Positions 1-9,326 of a DNA stretch of 64,000 nucleotides are shown here, one piece after another (within the stretch, counting starts at the first letter, position 1; each line of letters starts with the position of its first letter). Location of the stretch: contig NZ_WTYQ01000002.1 of assembly GCF_009828105.1 (NCBI RefSeq), forward strand, positions 558,001 through 622,000. The letters are read 5' to 3'. The position numbers and the translations under genes are program-made. The stretch is from Altericroceibacterium indicum (GTDB lineage Bacteria; Pseudomonadota; Alphaproteobacteria; Sphingomonadales; Sphingomonadaceae). Below the pieces are notes generated by a model that was not told the origin of the DNA, ran no database searches, and saw only the letters and a program-made list of their open reading frames with translations.

Positions 1-972
1 AATGGCCGGATCAAGCGCCATCGCCTGCAACACATGGCTGCCGCGCAAGCTGCCCGAAGAACACGCGCTTCCCTGACTGATGGCAAACCCCAGCATATCA
101 AAGCGCATCAATTGCGCACTGCCAGAGATGCCCGGCATGGCCAGCGATTCCACAAAGGGCGTGGGTGATGCCACATGATCGGCAAGCCGCGTACCGCCAA
201 GCTCCTTGCAAGCCGGAGCGAGAGTATCACGAATCGGTGCGAGCACATCAGGGTCGCAATAAGGCGTCCCACAGGCTTTCAGCGCTGCGGCCAGAGCCAG
301 AGCCGCGGGCACATTCTCCGTGCCCCGGCGATAACCCCGCTCTTGCCCGCCCATAGGCTCCAGCAAAGCGAAATCCCTCAGCAGCAAGACCCCCACACCA
401 ATCGGACCGCCCAATTTATGGCCCGACACGATCACCGCATCTGCCCCATCAGGCAGCGGCATTTTGCCCGCACTTTGCGACGCATCGACAATCAACATGC
501 CGCCGCAGCCATGAACAATCTCAGCCAGCGCAGGAATATGCTGCTGGTTGCCGGTTTCTGAATTGACGCTCTGGATCGCGACAATTGGACGATCCTCACC
601 CGCCAAAGCCGCGCGCAGATCATCCTCAGCTACCGAACCATCCGCCTGCACCGGCACAATCACCGCATCGGGAGCGGACTTCAAAATCGCATCATGTTCT
701 ACCGCGCTGACGAATCGTTTGCCGCCCTTGGCCTGTTGCACAGCCAGTGCAGCAGATTCGCTCGCCCCGGCCGTGAAGATCACTTCACCCGTCCAGTTCA
801 GCGCAGCCGCAACATCGCGTCTGGCATCTTCAAGTGCCTGTTTCGCCTTGCGTCCTTCAGCGTGAGGGCTGGAGGGATTGGCCCAGATAGACAGGCCCGC
901 CGCCATGGCTGCGGCGGCTTCGGGGCGCATGGAGGTGGTGGCGGCATGGTCGAGATAGATGCGTTGAGGCAC
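1..972 (-). CDS. Cysteine desulfurase-like PLP enzyme (class V aminotransferase), 3' end cut by window
   Basis: 324 codons are present and the C-terminus lies outside the window. The N-terminus MPQRIYLDHAATT is the classical NifS/IscS opening. The PLP lysine sits in VSGHKLGGPIGVG and the sulfur-carrying cysteine in QGSACSSGS, so the catalytic core is complete. Such enzymes take sulfur from L-cysteine as an enzyme persulfide for Fe-S clusters or tRNA thiolation. The start is GTG: an in-frame TAA lies three codons upstream and no other start fits between it and the conserved opening; no clear Shine-Dalgarno sequence is seen. It is divergent from the hydrolase gene. No isc or suf neighbour is visible on the window side, so the choice between IscS, SufS-like and a stand-alone NifS homologue is open. 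Confidence 0.88.
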   Translation of the reverse strand, partial: MPQRIYLDHAATTSMRPEAAAAMAAGLSIWANPSSPHAEGRKAKQALEDARRDVAAALNWTGEVIFTAGASESAALAVQQAKGGKRFVSAVEHDAILKSAPDAVIVPVQADGSVAEDDLRAALAGEDRPIVAIQSVNSETGNQQHIPALAEIVHGCGGMLIVDASQSAGKMPLPDGADAVIVSGHKLGGPIGVGVLLLRDFALLEPMGGQERGYRRGTENVPAALALAAALKACGTPYCDPDVLAPIRDTLAPACKELGGTRLADHVASPTPFVESLAMPGISGSAQLMRFDMLGFAISQGSACSSGSLRGSHVLQAMALDPAI

Positions 973-1099
973 AAATATTTACGCGAGATTGCTCTGGCGA
1001 ACCTTATGGAATTGCGAAATGGTGCTGAGGTACTATATAGCCAGCAATTCGTGGTGCGCCACCTGCGCGCCTTACCACCTCCTTTTCGAGAGACGACCC

Positions 1100-1756
1100 A
1101 TGCCATCCGTCATCTTTCCCGGCCCCGAAGGCCGTCTGGAAGGCCGGTTCAAACCCGCCTCCCGCCCTCGCGCTCCTGTCGCGATGATTCTCCACCCGCA
1201 TTCGCAGGGTGGCGGCACAATGAACGATCGTATCGTGCAACGTCTGTACAAGACATTTGCCGATCGCGGTTTTGCGACATTGCGCTTCAATTTCCGTGGT
1301 GTTGGCCGCAGCCAGGGCAGCTTTGATAACGGCGTTGGGGAATTGTCCGATGCCGCTTCTGCGCTTGACTGGGTGCAGTCCATCCACCCCGAAGCGCAGA
1401 CCACCTGGATTGCCGGCGTCAGCTTTGGCGCGCTGATCGGTATGCAATTGCTGATGCGCCGCCCGGAAATTCGCGGCTTCATCTCGGTGGCCCCTCCGGC
1501 CAATATGTATGACTTCTCTTTCCTTGCACCATGCCCGGCTTCCGGCATCATGATTCAGGGTCTGGCCGATACGGTTGTTCAGCCTGCCGCCGTGCAGAAG
1601 CTGGTCGATAAATTGCGCACGCAGAAGCACATCACGATCCATCATGACGAGATCCCCCGCGCGAACCACTTCTTCGAAAATGAACTTGAAGAACTGATGA
1701 GCTCAGTCGATAATTATCTCGACTTCCGCATGTCGCCGGATTGCCCGATTAAATAA
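1100..1756 (+). CDS. Alpha/beta hydrolase (COG2945-like)
   Basis: 218 residues. The protein opens MPSVIFPGPEGRLEGRF and shows the LHPHSQGGGTM oxyanion-side segment, the nucleophile elbow GVSFGA, an acid residue in QGLADTVV and a late His in ANHFFEN, which together give a complete Ser-Asp-His triad in a small cytoplasmic alpha/beta hydrolase. The reading frame is open further upstream, but homology-like sequence begins at this ATG and a weak purine stretch (GAGAG) precedes it. The substrate cannot be predicted. It is divergent from the cysteine desulfurase gene and convergent with a small membrane protein gene, with a strong hairpin between. Confidence 0.85.
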   Translation: MPSVIFPGPEGRLEGRFKPASRPRAPVAMILHPHSQGGGTMNDRIVQRLYKTFADRGFATLRFNFRGVGRSQGSFDNGVGELSDAASALDWVQSIHPEAQTTWIAGVSFGALIGMQLLMRRPEIRGFISVAPPANMYDFSFLAPCPASGIMIQGLADTVVQPAAVQKLVDKLRTQKHITIHHDEIPRANHFFENELEELMSSVDNYLDFRMSPDCPIK

Positions 1757-1792
1757 TCAATCGCATCAGCGGAATTACTGCATGTTGACCTT

Positions 1793-1826
1793 AAGGGGGC
1801 GGCGTTTTTGAAAGCGCCGCCCCCTT
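1793..1826. terminator. Bidirectional hairpin terminator
   Basis: Perfect 12-bp stem (aagggggcggcg / cgccgcccccctt type, arms 1793-1804 and 1815-1826) around a 10-base loop, lying between two convergent genes. T-rich bases follow on both strands, so it can serve both transcripts. Confidence 0.8.
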
Positions 1827-1828
1827 TC

Positions 1829-2044
1829 TCATTCCAGAAGCGGATCTGGCTGGGCGGTCTGTTCCAGCGGGCTGACGCCATCGGTATCGGGCAAGGTCCA
1901 AATGGCCACATTCACGATCATCACCAAGGCCAGAACAAGCATTAGCCATACTGTCTTGGGAGCGCTTTTCCGGCGCCATAAAATCAACGCCCCGGCGATC
2001 AGAACCACGGCGCAAAGGACCATAAGAGACAGCGCTAAATCCAT
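1829..2044 (-). CDS. Small two-helix membrane protein, unknown
   Basis: 71 residues with two hydrophobic segments, about residues 3-23 (LALSLMVLCAVVLIAGALIL) and 31-50, separated by a short basic loop (WRRKSAPK), then an acidic tail. This is the pattern of a small inner-membrane hairpin protein. AAGGG lies nine bases before the ATG. I do not recognise a named family. It is divergent from the DUF885 gene, and its 3' end abuts the shared terminator, which supports a real transcript. Confidence 0.6.
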   Translation of the reverse strand: MDLALSLMVLCAVVLIAGALILWRRKSAPKTVWLMLVLALVMIVNVAIWTLPDTDGVSPLEQTAQPDPLLE

Positions 2045-2127
2045 GGTTCTAACCCTTCATACCCGTTTCATTCTGCGATTTTGAACCGCTATTTGACAGT
2101 TTATCGTCAATCTCGCAAACATCGCGC

Positions 2128-3960
2128 ATGACCTTCACTATACCAAATCTGACCCGCCGCCAGACCCTCGCCGGGCTTGGCGCCACACTGACCGTGTCTA
2201 CGCTCCCTGCGTGTGCGACAAAGGCTGTTGCAGAAGGGGAGCCAGCCGCCGCTCTCCTCGATGGTCTCGCGTGGGATCTGATACAGCATATGCCCGGCAC
2301 AGCCACATCGCTGGGGGTAGACACGGGCGCACATGCGGCCTTGCGTGGGGAATTGGCCGATCCATCACCAGCCGGGCAAGCCGCCCTTGCCGCAACCTTG
2401 CGGGAAGGCCTCGCCCGCGTAAATACAGTCGATACGTCAAAACTCGATGCCAAAACGCGCACCAGCCTTGAAGTGGTGCAAAGCGCTTACTCCACTGCCT
2501 TGGACGGGCTTGCCCTGCCCTATGGCGATGTGGCTGTCGGCGGCTGGCGCAACACGCCCTATGTCGTGATCCAGAATGTGGGTGCCTATATCGACCTGCC
2601 GCGCTTTATGGATGCCGATCATCCGGTGCGCAATAAAGCCGATGCCCAAGCCTATATCTCCCGGTTGAGCCAGATTCCCGATGTTCTCTCTGGTGAGCTG
2701 GAACGTATTCGCTCCGCACGCGAAATGGGCCTAGTGCCGCCCGCCTTCCTGCTTGATAAAGCTATCACGCAGATGGAAGCGACTTTGGCGGATACCCGCG
2801 ACGGCGGCAGCATGGTCACCTCGCTGGTCAGACGGACAAGCGATATTCCCGGTGACTGGGACACTCCGGCCCGCCGTCTGGTTACCGGCCCGATTACCGA
2901 AGGACTGGCCGCGCAGCTTAACGAACTCAAGCAACAGCGCGCCATTGCCAAGGATGATGCGGGCATGTGGGCGCAGCCTGATGGCGATGAATATTATGCC
3001 TGGGCGCTGCGGGCCAGTACCACAACCGACAAGTCGGCGGATGAAATTCACCAGACCGGGCTGGAACAGTTAGAGGAAATCCATTCGGAAATGGACCCGA
3101 TCCTGCGCGATCTGGGATATACGACCGGAAGTGTGGGGGACCGGATGACCCAGCTGGGCACTGATCCGCGCTTTCAGTTCAAGGAAGGCGACCCGGGCCG
3201 TGCTGAAATCATGGAGTTCATCCATGAGCGGATTGACTGGATCAAGGCGCAAATGCCGCGTGCTTTCAATACTTTAGTCGATCCTAACCTCGAAGTGCGC
3301 CGCATTCCTCCAGCCGAGGAACTGGGTGCCCCAACCGCCTATGGCGGGGCGGGTTCTAAGGACGGCAAGATTCCGGGCCGGATGTGGATCAATCTGCGCA
3401 CACCTGATTTGCATCGCCGCTATACACTGCCCACTCTGGTCCATCATGAAGCGATTCCGGGGCATATCTGGCAAGGTGAATATGCCAATCAACTGCCGCT
3501 GATCCGCTCAATTCTGGCGTTTAATGCCTATTCTGAAGGCTGGGCGCTCTATGCTGAGAAGCTGGCGGATGAGCTTGGGGCCTATACGAATAACCCAGCT
3601 TGGCGGTTGGGATATTTGCAGGACCAGTCTTTCCGGGCCTGCCGTCTGGTGGTGGATACGGGCATTCATGCCAAGCGCTGGACACGCCAGCAAGGCATTG
3701 ATTTCTTTGTCAAACGCAATGGCGATTCCCCTGAAGAAATCGTCTCCGAGGTGGAGCGCTATTGCAGTTGGCCGGGTCAGGCTTGCGGCTATAAGGTGGG
3801 GCAGAACGAAATTCTGCGTCAACGCCAATTGGCCAGGGATACGATGAAATCATCCTACGATATCAAGGGCTTCAACGATGCTGTGGTCAAGGGCGGCAAT
3901 GTCCCGCTCGACGTTCTGGCCAAGAATGTGGGCCGTTATATCAAAGGCGAAGCGGCCTGA
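2128..3960 (+). CDS. Exported DUF885 family protein, putative metallopeptidase
   Basis: 610 residues. The N-terminus carries a Tat-like motif (TRRQTLAGLGA) followed by a hydrophobic stretch and LPAC, so it is probably exported and may be lipid-anchored at that cysteine. The DUF885 hallmark HHEAIPGH lies at about residue 442, with a downstream Glu in YSEGWALYAEKL; this looks like an HExxxGH zinc site with a distal glutamate ligand. Length fits the family (about 580-620). Substrates of DUF885 proteins are largely undefined; peptidase activity is inferred from the motif. A bidirectional terminator follows the gene. Confidence 0.85.
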   Translation: MTFTIPNLTRRQTLAGLGATLTVSTLPACATKAVAEGEPAAALLDGLAWDLIQHMPGTATSLGVDTGAHAALRGELADPSPAGQAALAATLREGLARVNTVDTSKLDAKTRTSLEVVQSAYSTALDGLALPYGDVAVGGWRNTPYVVIQNVGAYIDLPRFMDADHPVRNKADAQAYISRLSQIPDVLSGELERIRSAREMGLVPPAFLLDKAITQMEATLADTRDGGSMVTSLVRRTSDIPGDWDTPARRLVTGPITEGLAAQLNELKQQRAIAKDDAGMWAQPDGDEYYAWALRASTTTDKSADEIHQTGLEQLEEIHSEMDPILRDLGYTTGSVGDRMTQLGTDPRFQFKEGDPGRAEIMEFIHERIDWIKAQMPRAFNTLVDPNLEVRRIPPAEELGAPTAYGGAGSKDGKIPGRMWINLRTPDLHRRYTLPTLVHHEAIPGHIWQGEYANQLPLIRSILAFNAYSEGWALYAEKLADELGAYTNNPAWRLGYLQDQSFRACRLVVDTGIHAKRWTRQQGIDFFVKRNGDSPEEIVSEVERYCSWPGQACGYKVGQNEILRQRQLARDTMKSSYDIKGFNDAVVKGGNVPLDVLAKNVGRYIKGEAA

Positions 3961-4042
3961 GGCTTGCTCATGATAGGTGACACAAGGCAGTCTAGCGTAA
4001 CCTAACAGGGCCTGAAGCGGCTCAAAAGAGCACCTAAAACGC

Positions 4043-4087
4043 AAAACCCCGCGCCAAGCCCGATCCAGTGGCTTTGCGCGGGGTTTT
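4043..4087. terminator. Bidirectional intrinsic terminator
   Basis: Perfect 12-bp outer stem aaaaccccgcgc / gcgcggggtttt with an inner aagcc/ggctt pairing. It lies between the convergent DUF885 and DUF937-like genes and has A/T runs on both sides. Confidence 0.9.
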
Positions 4088-4120
4088 GTTGGGAGCTGCG
4101 CTTGCGCAACTGCGTGGAGA

Positions 4121-4441
4121 TTACTTCTTGCCGAAGAAACCCTTCGCCATATCCATTACATCGTTGAGCGGATTTCCATCGCCATCCTTATCGAGGATAT
4201 TGGCAAATTCAGTGAGCGAACCTTCGCCCCCGATCTGTTCCACAATCTGCTGAATGATGGTGGTGGAAAGGCCGGTTGCACCCGCAGCACTTTCAACCGT
4301 GTCACCGGGCTGCTGATGCGCCTTAGCCAGTGCGGCAATCGCCTTTTCTGCCATTTCCGGACTAATGCCCAGCTTCTCAGCCATATTTGCCACAGTAGGG
4401 TGAGTGCCTGAACTTCCCATCAGACTGTCAAAAATGCTCAT
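4121..4441 (-). CDS. Small DUF937-like protein
   Basis: 106 residues, opening MSIFDSLMGSSGTHPTV, a start typical of DUF937/YidB-type bacterial proteins that form small helical domains. The middle is helical and the C-terminal part contains DKDGDGNPLND, which resembles a calcium-binding DxDxDG loop. No signal peptide is seen. It lies about 100 bp downstream of pckA on the same strand and may be read with it. Function is unknown; the calcium suggestion rests only on the loop. Confidence 0.7.
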   Translation of the reverse strand: MSIFDSLMGSSGTHPTVANMAEKLGISPEMAEKAIAALAKAHQQPGDTVESAAGATGLSTTIIQQIVEQIGGEGSLTEFANILDKDGDGNPLNDVMDMAKGFFGKK

Positions 4442-4543
4442 GCTTGGGTTTCCTTTTTTAAGGTCTACCTAAACAATACCGCCAGACTTCACCTGTTCCC
4501 ACCCCCCGGATTGTTTCAGGCAAAGTCTGGCAGAGCTGTTCAT

Positions 4544-6139
4544 TCAGGCGCCTTGTGGAGCAGCCTGCCTGACGCTTTCATCGACATGGGCTTCGAATTC
4601 GGAGAAATTGTCCACGAAAAGCTGAACCAGCTTCTGCGCGGTCACGTCAAATTCTTCCTTATCTTCCCAGGTTGAGCGCGGATCGAGGATGGCATCATCC
4701 ACACCCGGCACCGATACTGGAACTTCAAAGCCGAAATTCGGGTCCTTGCGGAAGGTCGCATCATTGAGCGAACCATCCAGCGCGGCATTCAGCAAAGCGC
4801 GGGTCGCCTTGATCGGCATACGGCTGCCAACACCATATTTGCCGCCGGTCCAGCCGGTGTTGACCAGCCAGCAGGACACACCGCCCTTGGCGATCCGTTC
4901 CTTGAGCAAATTGCCGTAAACACTTGGATGGCGCGGCATGAAAGGTGCACCAAAGCAGGTGGAGAAGGTCGCTTCCGGTTCGGTCACGCCGATTTCCGTG
5001 CCAGCCACCTTGGCCGTGTAGCCGGAGAGGAAGTGATACATTGCCTGATCGGGCGTGAGGCGGGCAATCGGAGGCAAAATGCCAAATGCATCAGCCGTCA
5101 GCATGATGACATTGGATGGCACAGGGCCAAGATTTTCTTCCGAAGCATTGGGAATGAAATCGATCGGATAGGCGCCACGGCTGTTTTCCGCCAGCGAGTT
5201 GTCGTCAAAGTCGAGCGTGCGGGTTTCTTCATCCATCACCACATTTTCAAGCACCGTGCCGAAACGTTTGGTGGTGGCGTAGATTTCCGGTTCTGCTTCT
5301 GCCGAAAGCTTGATCATCTTGGCATAGCAGCCGCCTTCAAAGTTGAAGACTGCCGTATCCGACCAACCATGTTCATCGTCACCGATGAGGGTGCGGCTGG
5401 CATCAGCGGAAAGCGTGGTCTTGCCCGTACCGGACAGGCCAAAGAACACTGCCGTCTTGCCATCAGCGCCAATATTGGCGGAGCAATGCATGGGCATCAC
5501 ACCCTTTACCGGCAGCAGATAGTTGAGAATGCCAAAGACGCTCTTCTTCATTTCGCCGGCATATTTGGTGCCGCCAATCAGGATGAGCTTTTCTTCCAGA
5601 TTGACTGCGACCACTGTGCCGCTGCGCGTGCCGTGGCGTTCCGGGTCTGCCTGAAAGCTGGGCAGATCAATGATTGTGTATTCAGGATCGAATGATGCCA
5701 GCTCTTCTTTCGTAGGCCGGACCAGCAGCGTCCGAATGAAGAGGTTATGCCATGCAAGTTCGTTGATCACGCGCACATTGACGCGATGTTCAGGCTGTGA
5801 ACCACCAAACAGATCCGAGACATAAAGCGTATCTCTCTTCGCCAGTTCGGCAAAGAAGTCTTCCTTGAGGGCCGCAAAATGTTCCGGCGTCATCGGGACA
5901 TTCACCTTACCCCACCACACCGTATCTTCGGTTTCGGCATTCCGGACGATGAACTTATCCTTGGCCGAACGGCCCGTGTGCTTGCCGGTTTCAACAACCA
6001 GCGGGCCATCTTTCGCCAACCGGCCTTCACCGTTGCGAATGGCATTTTCTACAAGGGCGGATGTTCCAAGATTCGCGAGAATCTTAGCCTCGGTAGTAAT
6101 ACCCTGATCGGAAAGGGGTTTGGATAGGGAAGCGGTCAC
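4544..6139 (-). CDS. pckA: Phosphoenolpyruvate carboxykinase (ATP)
   Basis: Converts oxaloacetate and ATP to phosphoenolpyruvate, CO2 and ADP, the entry step of gluconeogenesis, in the cytoplasm. The 531-residue length fits the ATP-dependent family (about 530-540). Seen: GLSGTGKTT phosphate loop at 234-242, metal-binding [10 protein letters not shown] at 251-260, and the [10 protein letters not shown] segment near residue 54. The start is GTG with GGAG six bases upstream. The frame stays open 29 codons further, but that stretch is not PEPCK-like and overlaps the candidate promoter. It diverges from chvI, an arrangement known in other alphaproteobacteria, where ChvI-ChvG influences carbon use. 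Confidence 0.97.
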   Translation of the reverse strand: MTASLSKPLSDQGITTEAKILANLGTSALVENAIRNGEGRLAKDGPLVVETGKHTGRSAKDKFIVRNAETEDTVWWGKVNVPMTPEHFAALKEDFFAELAKRDTLYVSDLFGGSQPEHRVNVRVINELAWHNLFIRTLLVRPTKEELASFDPEYTIIDLPSFQADPERHGTRSGTVVAVNLEEKLILIGGTKYAGEMKKSVFGILNYLLPVKGVMPMHCSANIGADGKTAVFFGLSGTGKTTLSADASRTLIGDDEHGWSDTAVFNFEGGCYAKMIKLSAEAEPEIYATTKRFGTVLENVVMDEETRTLDFDDNSLAENSRGAYPIDFIPNASEENLGPVPSNVIMLTADAFGILPPIARLTPDQAMYHFLSGYTAKVAGTEIGVTEPEATFSTCFGAPFMPRHPSVYGNLLKERIAKGGVSCWLVNTGWTGGKYGVGSRMPIKATRALLNAALDGSLNDATFRKDPNFGFEVPVSVPGVDDAILDPRSTWEDKEEFDVTAQKLVQLFVDNFSEFEAHVDESVRQAAPQGA

Positions 6140-6504
6140 TGCTGTCTCCGTCTGGTCCAGAAATAGGCGTAAAAAAAGGCGTTCTAAGGAATATCCCTTG
6201 CCGATTGCGCATAGTATGCGCGACACGATCCGTCAATTTTGCATAATAGCACATATTTTATGCTTACTTAATCGATTGAATTAGATAATTCTATTTATAG
6301 ACTGAGCAGACAAATACTGTGACAGCGCCAGCCAATGGACGGCCAGAGCCAATGATTATGCGTAGCATCATCCAAAAGAGATAAATTATGATGCGCAAAC
6401 TATGGCATTTGTATCCATTTAGCCTCAGGCAGCTGTTGGAATACGCCATCCTCGTGGAGGATATTCACGTGCAGAGTGGAGAATGATCGGCTATCTCACG
6501 CCCC
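6140..6504. other. Divergent control region between pckA and chvI
   Basis: 365 bases without a gene, AT-rich in the middle (6235-6310). It holds a good candidate pckA promoter on the minus strand and a small ATCCTC-gtg-GAGGAT hairpin (6448-6462) ahead of chvI. No clear chvI promoter was identified. Confidence 0.6.
6208..6236 (-). promoter_or_regulatory. Candidate pckA promoter
   Basis: TTGACG (6231-6236) and TATGCG (6208-6213) are separated by exactly 17 bases. Transcription would start about 65 bases before the pckA GTG. Confidence 0.6.
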
Positions 6505-7281
6505 ATGCCACTCAATTCCGCTCCCCCTCTCGATACAAACATGCCGATCCCGGCAGATCAGCGGGTGATTGCGCTGGTTGATGACGACAGGAATATTCTG
6601 ACCACGCTTTCCATTGCGCTTCGGGCAGAAGGTTTTGCCACGCGGGTCTATTCCGATGGAGAAACCGCCTTGAAGGCGCTGCGGGACAACCCGCCGGATC
6701 TCGCCGTATTCGACATCAAGATGCCCCGGATGGATGGGATGGAGCTGCTCCGTCGCTTGCGCGAAACGCATATGCTGCCAGTCATTTTCCTCACCAGTAA
6801 GGATGATGAGCAGGACGAAGAGGCCGGGCTGATGATGGGGGCGGATGATTATATCGCCAAGCCTTTCAGCCAGCGGCTGGTCATCGCGCGTATTCATGCG
6901 ATTCTGCGGCGGGCCTCCCCTGTATCCGATGCAGATGGCGGAGAGAACGCAGATACCGTTCAACCTGCCACAACATCCCGAATATTGGTGCGCGGGCGGC
7001 TACAAATGGACCCGGCCCGCCATATGGTGACATGGGATGGCGACCCAGTGGGGCTGACGGTTACTGAATTTCTCATTCTGGAAGCGCTGGCGCTCCACCC
7101 CGGCGTCATCAAAAGCCGTAACCAATTGATGGACGCCGCCTATCCGGATGACATCTTTGTGGATGACCGGACGGTGGACAGCCATATCAAGCGCCTGCGC
7201 CGCAAATTCCGCGAAGTGGATGGCCAGTTCGGCGCGATCGAAACCCTCTATGGGGCAGGCTATAGTTTCACCGATGGCTGA
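6505..7281 (+). CDS. chvI: OmpR-family response regulator ChvI
   Basis: 258 residues. The receiver domain has the acidic pocket at Asp26-28 (VDDD), phospho-acceptor Asp70 (FDIKMP), Thr97 and Lys119 (KPF); a winged-helix DNA-binding domain follows ([13 protein letters not shown] to GAGYSF). ChvI is phosphorylated by ChvG and controls envelope, acid and host-adaptation genes in alphaproteobacteria. The start is not certain: an in-frame ATG 12 codons later (MPIPADQ) is equally possible because neither has a good ribosome-binding site. The stop overlaps the chvG start by eight bases, implying coupled translation. Naming rests on motifs plus the adjacent chvG-hprK-rapZ order. Confidence 0.92.
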   Translation: MPLNSAPPLDTNMPIPADQRVIALVDDDRNILTTLSIALRAEGFATRVYSDGETALKALRDNPPDLAVFDIKMPRMDGMELLRRLRETHMLPVIFLTSKDDEQDEEAGLMMGADDYIAKPFSQRLVIARIHAILRRASPVSDADGGENADTVQPATTSRILVRGRLQMDPARHMVTWDGDPVGLTVTEFLILEALALHPGVIKSRNQLMDAAYPDDIFVDDRTVDSHIKRLRRKFREVDGQFGAIETLYGAGYSFTDG

Positions 7282-8824
7282 AACCTATTTGCGCGGGCGG
7301 CGGCTGGAAAGGCTGGCCTTTCCTTTAAGCACTTCGCTGACGGCGCGTATCTTGGCAGTCAATCTCATCGCCCTGATTCTTCTGGGCGGGAGCCTGTTAT
7401 TCCTCGATTCCTATCGTCGGCAATTGCTGGATGAAAGGTTCAAACTGGCGCTGACCGAAGCGCAGATTACCGCTGAAGCACTGACCGGGGTGAGCGAGAC
7501 GCGGCAGGAGGAACTGCTGGTCAAGATCGGGCGCGAACAGCAGATGCGGCTCCAGCTTTACAGCCCCACCGGGCAATTGCTGAAAGACAATTTCATCATG
7601 TCCGGGCCAACATTTCAGCTCATCGACCCCCAAACCGAACCATGGCTGCAGGATGTGGCCCGTGCATTGGACCGGGGGATCGACTGGCTGGTGCGGGCAG
7701 AAGATGTGCCTGCCTATACCCCGCCACGCGAAGGGGATTTGCCCTTCCCCGAAGTGGAAGCGGCACAAAAGAGTGGCGAGACACAGACCAGGCTGCGCTA
7801 TGCCCCCGACCGCACGCCAGTGATTACGGCAGCCACACCGCTTCATTCCGGCACGACACTGCTCACCACCCGCAATGCGCTCGACATCACGCAATCGGTG
7901 CGCAATGCACGCCAGACGCTGGCGATTATTGTGGCGGTGGCGCTGTTTATTTCGATCCAGCTTTCGCTCTATCTGGCGCGTACCATTGTTGAGCCCCTGC
8001 GGATGCTTGTGCGGGCCGCTGTGCGGGTACGACGGGGCCGGGATCGCGGGGTGGAAGTGCCACGCATGGCGAAGCGGCGCGATGAGATCGGCCTCCTCGC
8101 CCGCGCTATTTCCGATATGACCACAACCCTGCGCCAGAGGATCGACGCGGTGGAAACCTTCGCGGCCGATGTCGCGCATGAGATCAAGAACCCGCTCGCT
8201 TCCTTACGCAGTGCCATCGATTCGCTGGAAAAGGTCGATGATCCTGAATTGCGCAGCCAGCTTACAGAAATTGCCGCGCATGATGTGCGCCGGATTGACC
8301 GGTTGGTAACCGAGATTGCCGAAGCCAGCCGGATCGATGCAGAACTCAGCCGGGCAACTTTCGAACCAATCGATCTGGGGGAACTCATTGGCAATGTCCT
8401 CCAGTCTCGCGAAGGGCGCGGCGAAAATCGCGATTGCGAAGTGCTGGTCGATCATGGCTACGGCACAGCACAAGTCATGGGCGTGCCATTGAGGCTGGAA
8501 CGGGTGATCGGCAATCTGCTCGATAATGCCGTGTCTTTCTCCCCCCCCGGCGGGCGCATTCTCATCACTCTGCGCCACCCGGACAGAATGGTACAACTGG
8601 CGATCGCCGATGAAGGCCCCGGCATCGCGCATAATGAACGGGACAAGATCTTCGCGCGTTTCCACTCCGTGCGTCCCGACAGCGAGAATTTTGGCGACCA
8701 CAGCGGGCTTGGCCTCGCCATCGCAAGGACTATTGCCGAAGCCCATGATGGCCGTCTTACGGCGTGCGACAGAATCGATGGAAAAAATGGGGCCTGCCTT
8801 GTGCTGGAGCTACCCGCCGTATGA
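7274..8824 (+). CDS. chvG: Membrane sensor histidine kinase ChvG
   Basis: 516 residues. TM1 is about residues 25-45, a periplasmic sensor domain runs to about 212, TM2 is about 215-236, and HAMP follows. The H-box [16 protein letters not shown] places the phospho-histidine at 302; the N-box [14 protein letters not shown]1 ADEGPGIA and G2 [10 protein letters not shown] are intact. It phosphorylates ChvI. The start was chosen at the ATG overlapping the chvI stop; the open frame upstream is only the out-of-frame chvI sequence. The stop overlaps the hprK start by four bases (ATGA). Confidence 0.93.
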   Translation: MAETYLRGRRLERLAFPLSTSLTARILAVNLIALILLGGSLLFLDSYRRQLLDERFKLALTEAQITAEALTGVSETRQEELLVKIGREQQMRLQLYSPTGQLLKDNFIMSGPTFQLIDPQTEPWLQDVARALDRGIDWLVRAEDVPAYTPPREGDLPFPEVEAAQKSGETQTRLRYAPDRTPVITAATPLHSGTTLLTTRNALDITQSVRNARQTLAIIVAVALFISIQLSLYLARTIVEPLRMLVRAAVRVRRGRDRGVEVPRMAKRRDEIGLLARAISDMTTTLRQRIDAVETFAADVAHEIKNPLASLRSAIDSLEKVDDPELRSQLTEIAAHDVRRIDRLVTEIAEASRIDAELSRATFEPIDLGELIGNVLQSREGRGENRDCEVLVDHGYGTAQVMGVPLRLERVIGNLLDNAVSFSPPGGRILITLRHPDRMVQLAIADEGPGIAHNERDKIFARFHSVRPDSENFGDHSGLGLAIARTIAEAHDGRLTACDRIDGKNGACLVLELPAV

Positions 8825-9246
8825 CGATGATGCTTCACCAGGCCTCCTGCGTGGCGATCAAAGGTCGGGCACTGCTCATCGAAGGGGAACCTGGCTGCGG
8901 CAAATCCAGCCTTGCTCTCGCGCTTATCGACCGTGGCGCACAGTTGATTGGTGACGACGGCGTGGCGCTGACCCGAAAAGACGACGCGCTCTGGGCAAAC
9001 CCTGCCCCCAATATCGCGGGGCTGATCGAAATCCGCAATGTGGGCCTTGTCACCCTCCCCACCACCTGTGCGCGAATCGCGTTGGTCATCAGGCTTGCCC
9101 CTGATGCTCCGCGCTTTGTTGAAGAGGCTGAAAGAGTGGAGAGATTCGGAGTGCGCCTGCCGCTGATCCAGCTCTATCCCGACAGCCCCGTGCTGGCCTT
9201 GCGTGCTGAATGGGCATTGCAACTCCACGGCCTGTCCCTCGACTAA
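8821..9246 (+). CDS. hprK: Short HPr kinase/phosphorylase homologue
   Basis: 141 residues, less than half the length of the Gram-positive enzyme: the N-terminal domain is absent, as usual in alphaproteobacteria. The catalytic core is visible: Walker A GEPGCGKSS at 22-30, LIGDDGVAL at 42-50, and GLIEIRNVGLV near 68-77 in place of the family EVRG signature. It would phosphorylate HPr on serine, and the HPr encoded two genes on keeps the target serine. Translation is coupled to chvG through an ATGA overlap. Confidence 0.87.
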   Translation: MTMMLHQASCVAIKGRALLIEGEPGCGKSSLALALIDRGAQLIGDDGVALTRKDDALWANPAPNIAGLIEIRNVGLVTLPTTCARIALVIRLAPDAPRFVEEAERVERFGVRLPLIQLYPDSPVLALRAEWALQLHGLSLD

Positions 9247-9254
9247 TCAGACCT

Positions 9255-9284
9255 TTGCAAAAACAACCATGTGCAGAATATTAT
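9255..9284 (+). promoter_or_regulatory. Candidate promoter for rapZ
   Basis: TTGCAA (9255-9260), an 18-base spacer, then TATTAT (9279-9284). It sits in the 80-base gap between hprK and rapZ, so rapZ and the PTS genes may be expressed separately from chvIG. Confidence 0.45.
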
Positions 9285-9326
9285 TGCCCCCTTCCCTTTT
9301 CCCGCTGAGGGGGGCACACAGCGGCC

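Noticed and set aside
4928-5695. 255-codon open frame antisense to pckA
   Set aside because: Shadow of a highly biased gene; no recognisable protein.
6140-6226. 29-residue N-terminal extension of pckA
   Set aside because: The extension would overlap the promoter, lacks PEPCK similarity, and the internal GTG has a well-placed ribosome-binding site.
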